This document shows positions 18,949 to 19,770 of a stretch of 19,770 bases of DNA, piece after piece. Origin of the DNA: Gemmatimonadales bacterium (GTDB lineage: Bacteria; Gemmatimonadota; Gemmatimonadetes; Gemmatimonadales; GWC2-71-9). Position 1 is the stretch's first letter, and each line of letters starts with the position of its first letter. The stretch is from assembly GCA_025929805.1 (NCBI GenBank), contig JAICPP010000034.1, positions 1 to 19,770 on the forward strand, written 5' to 3'. Both the position numbers and the translations under genes were made by a program. The notes beneath the pieces were generated by a model. It saw only the letters and a list, made by a program, of their open reading frames with translations. It was not told where the DNA came from and did not search any database.

Positions 18949-19770
18949 CGAGATTGCTGAAGTGCATCCTCGTTCTGGCCAGCATGGTCCCGAGGCACGT
19001 CTGGGCCCAAGAAGAGGCCGTCGTGGAGCAGCTGGCACCGGTGCTCGCGGCCGAGGACGCCCGACACTGGCAACCCGAGCTGTTCCAGCGCGCGCTGCTC
19101 GCCCCCGACTCGCTGGTTCGGAGTACTGCTGCCCTTGCTGCCGGCAGAATCGGGGATCTGCGCGCCACAGCCCCGTTGTTGCAGCTGTTGGATCAGCCGG
19201 ATTCGACCGTTCGCGTCACCGCGGCATTCGCCCTCGGACTGCTGGCCGATTCCGCTGCGCTCGAGCCACTGATCCAGCGGCTCACCGGTTTGCCCCCGTT
19301 GGATACCGCCACCGCGGCAGAGGCAGTTACCGCCATTGCCAAGATCGGAGGAAGCCGGAGCGCCGATTTCTTTGCGTCGGTTCTGTCTGGCAAGGTGGTG
19401 CTGAGCCAAGTGGACCCGGCTCCTGCTGTCAATCAGATGCTGGTGGAAAGTTGGCGGCTCGGAGACCAGGCCCGGCCGGACCCACTGCTGCGCTTCCTCG
19501 ACGACACGGTGCGGTTGGTACGCTGGCGTGCCCTCTACTCGCTCGGGCGACTTCGGACGCCGAGCGCTGTGAATCATCTGATAGCCGCCCTGCGGGCCGA
19601 TGATCCGGCCGCGAGGGTTGTTGCTGCCCGGGCGTTGACCCGGGAGTACGCGCGGACTGCCAAGCTGGCGTCGGCGACCGTTGCCGGCTTGCTCGTCAGA
19701 GCCATTGACGATGAGGATCCGGGGGTGCGGGTCAATGCCCTTCGATCCCTGGGGAGCTATCACGATTCGA
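18945..19770 (+). CDS. Secreted HEAT-repeat protein (partial, runs off right edge)
   Basis: The frame starts at ATG 18945, overlapping the thioesterase stop (ATGA), and stays open for 275 codons to the window end. The first 21 residues are a signal peptide ending in VWAQE. After that come repeated pairs of helices of about 31-36 residues: SLVRSTAALAAGRIGD, PDSTVRVTAAFALG, TVRLVRWRALYSLGRL, DPAARVVAARALTRE and DPGVRVNALRSLG. These are HEAT/PBS-lyase-like repeats, with the D-x-x-V-R-x-x-A-x-x-A-L signature. They form a protein-binding solenoid, probably in the periplasm. In some phyla such repeats precede a peptidyl-prolyl isomerase domain; whether that is so here cannot be seen. No function can be assigned from the visible part. 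Confidence 0.85.
   Translation, partial: MTRLLKCILVLASMVPRHVWAQEEAVVEQLAPVLAAEDARHWQPELFQRALLAPDSLVRSTAALAAGRIGDLRATAPLLQLLDQPDSTVRVTAAFALGLLADSAALEPLIQRLTGLPPLDTATAAEAVTAIAKIGGSRSADFFASVLSGKVVLSQVDPAPAVNQMLVESWRLGDQARPDPLLRFLDDTVRLVRWRALYSLGRLRTPSAVNHLIAALRADDPAARVVAARALTREYARTAKLASATVAGLLVRAIDDEDPGVRVNALRSLGSYHDS

Noticed and set aside
1..19770. CRISPR arrays, phage or transposon genes, defence or biosynthetic clusters
   Set aside because: None seen: the repeats present are 7-8 base units without spacers, no integrase or transposase motifs appear, and nearly all frames are explained by housekeeping genes.

Overview
This is a GC-rich, gene-dense bacterial chromosome segment made almost entirely of conserved housekeeping genes. 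A diderm cell is indicated by an LpxH-type lipid A phosphoesterase, a YbgC-type thioesterase, SecD/SecF and secreted or envelope proteins. The gene content, the Asp-type MurA, the DUF5683 protein and the general sequence style suggest Gemmatimonadota or a close relative. That placement is inference; no rRNA is present to confirm it.

Layout. Bases 1-983 (minus strand) hold a one-base-overlapping pair: a DUF948-like membrane coiled-coil protein followed by a secreted zinc-dependent phospholipase C-like protein that runs off the left edge. From a divergent 130-150 bp gap, murA and pgeF are read rightward (about 1114-3206), also overlapping by one base. A strong intrinsic terminator hairpin with eight T (3245-3272) separates them from the translation/transcription operon rimP-nusA-(L7Ae-like)-infB-(DUF503)-rbfA-truB-ribF (3285-10666). 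It is followed by secD-secF (10682-13337), tatD, fhs and ridA (13375-16210).

Next comes a selenocysteine tRNA gene (selC, 16286-16383, anticodon TCA, long variable arm, encoded CCA), so the organism very probably makes selenoproteins. The reading frame of the next gene, a DUF5683 membrane protein, has its best start candidate inside the selC T arm. murI follows with an ATGA overlap. A minus-strand lpxH-like gene converges on murI and overlaps it by 47 bp. A ybgC-type thioesterase and a secreted HEAT-repeat protein, cut by the right edge, are read rightward from 18511.

How the genes fit together: murA, pgeF and murI act in cytoplasmic peptidoglycan precursor synthesis or quality control. rimP, L7Ae-like, infB, rbfA and truB act in ribosome maturation, initiation and RNA modification, with nusA in transcription. 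ribF makes FMN/FAD, secDF drives protein export, and fhs feeds one-carbon metabolism.

I see no CRISPR array, prophage, IS element or obvious defence island, and no clearly new multi-gene system. The points most worth a second look are: the Cys-to-Asp change in MurA (predicted fosfomycin resistance); a terminator directly in front of rimP-nusA that could be an attenuator; a likely CTG start for truB; the selC/DUF5683 overlap; and a set of 7-8 bp-period repeats arranged as inverted pairs at four gene junctions, one of which is translated into TruB and RibF.
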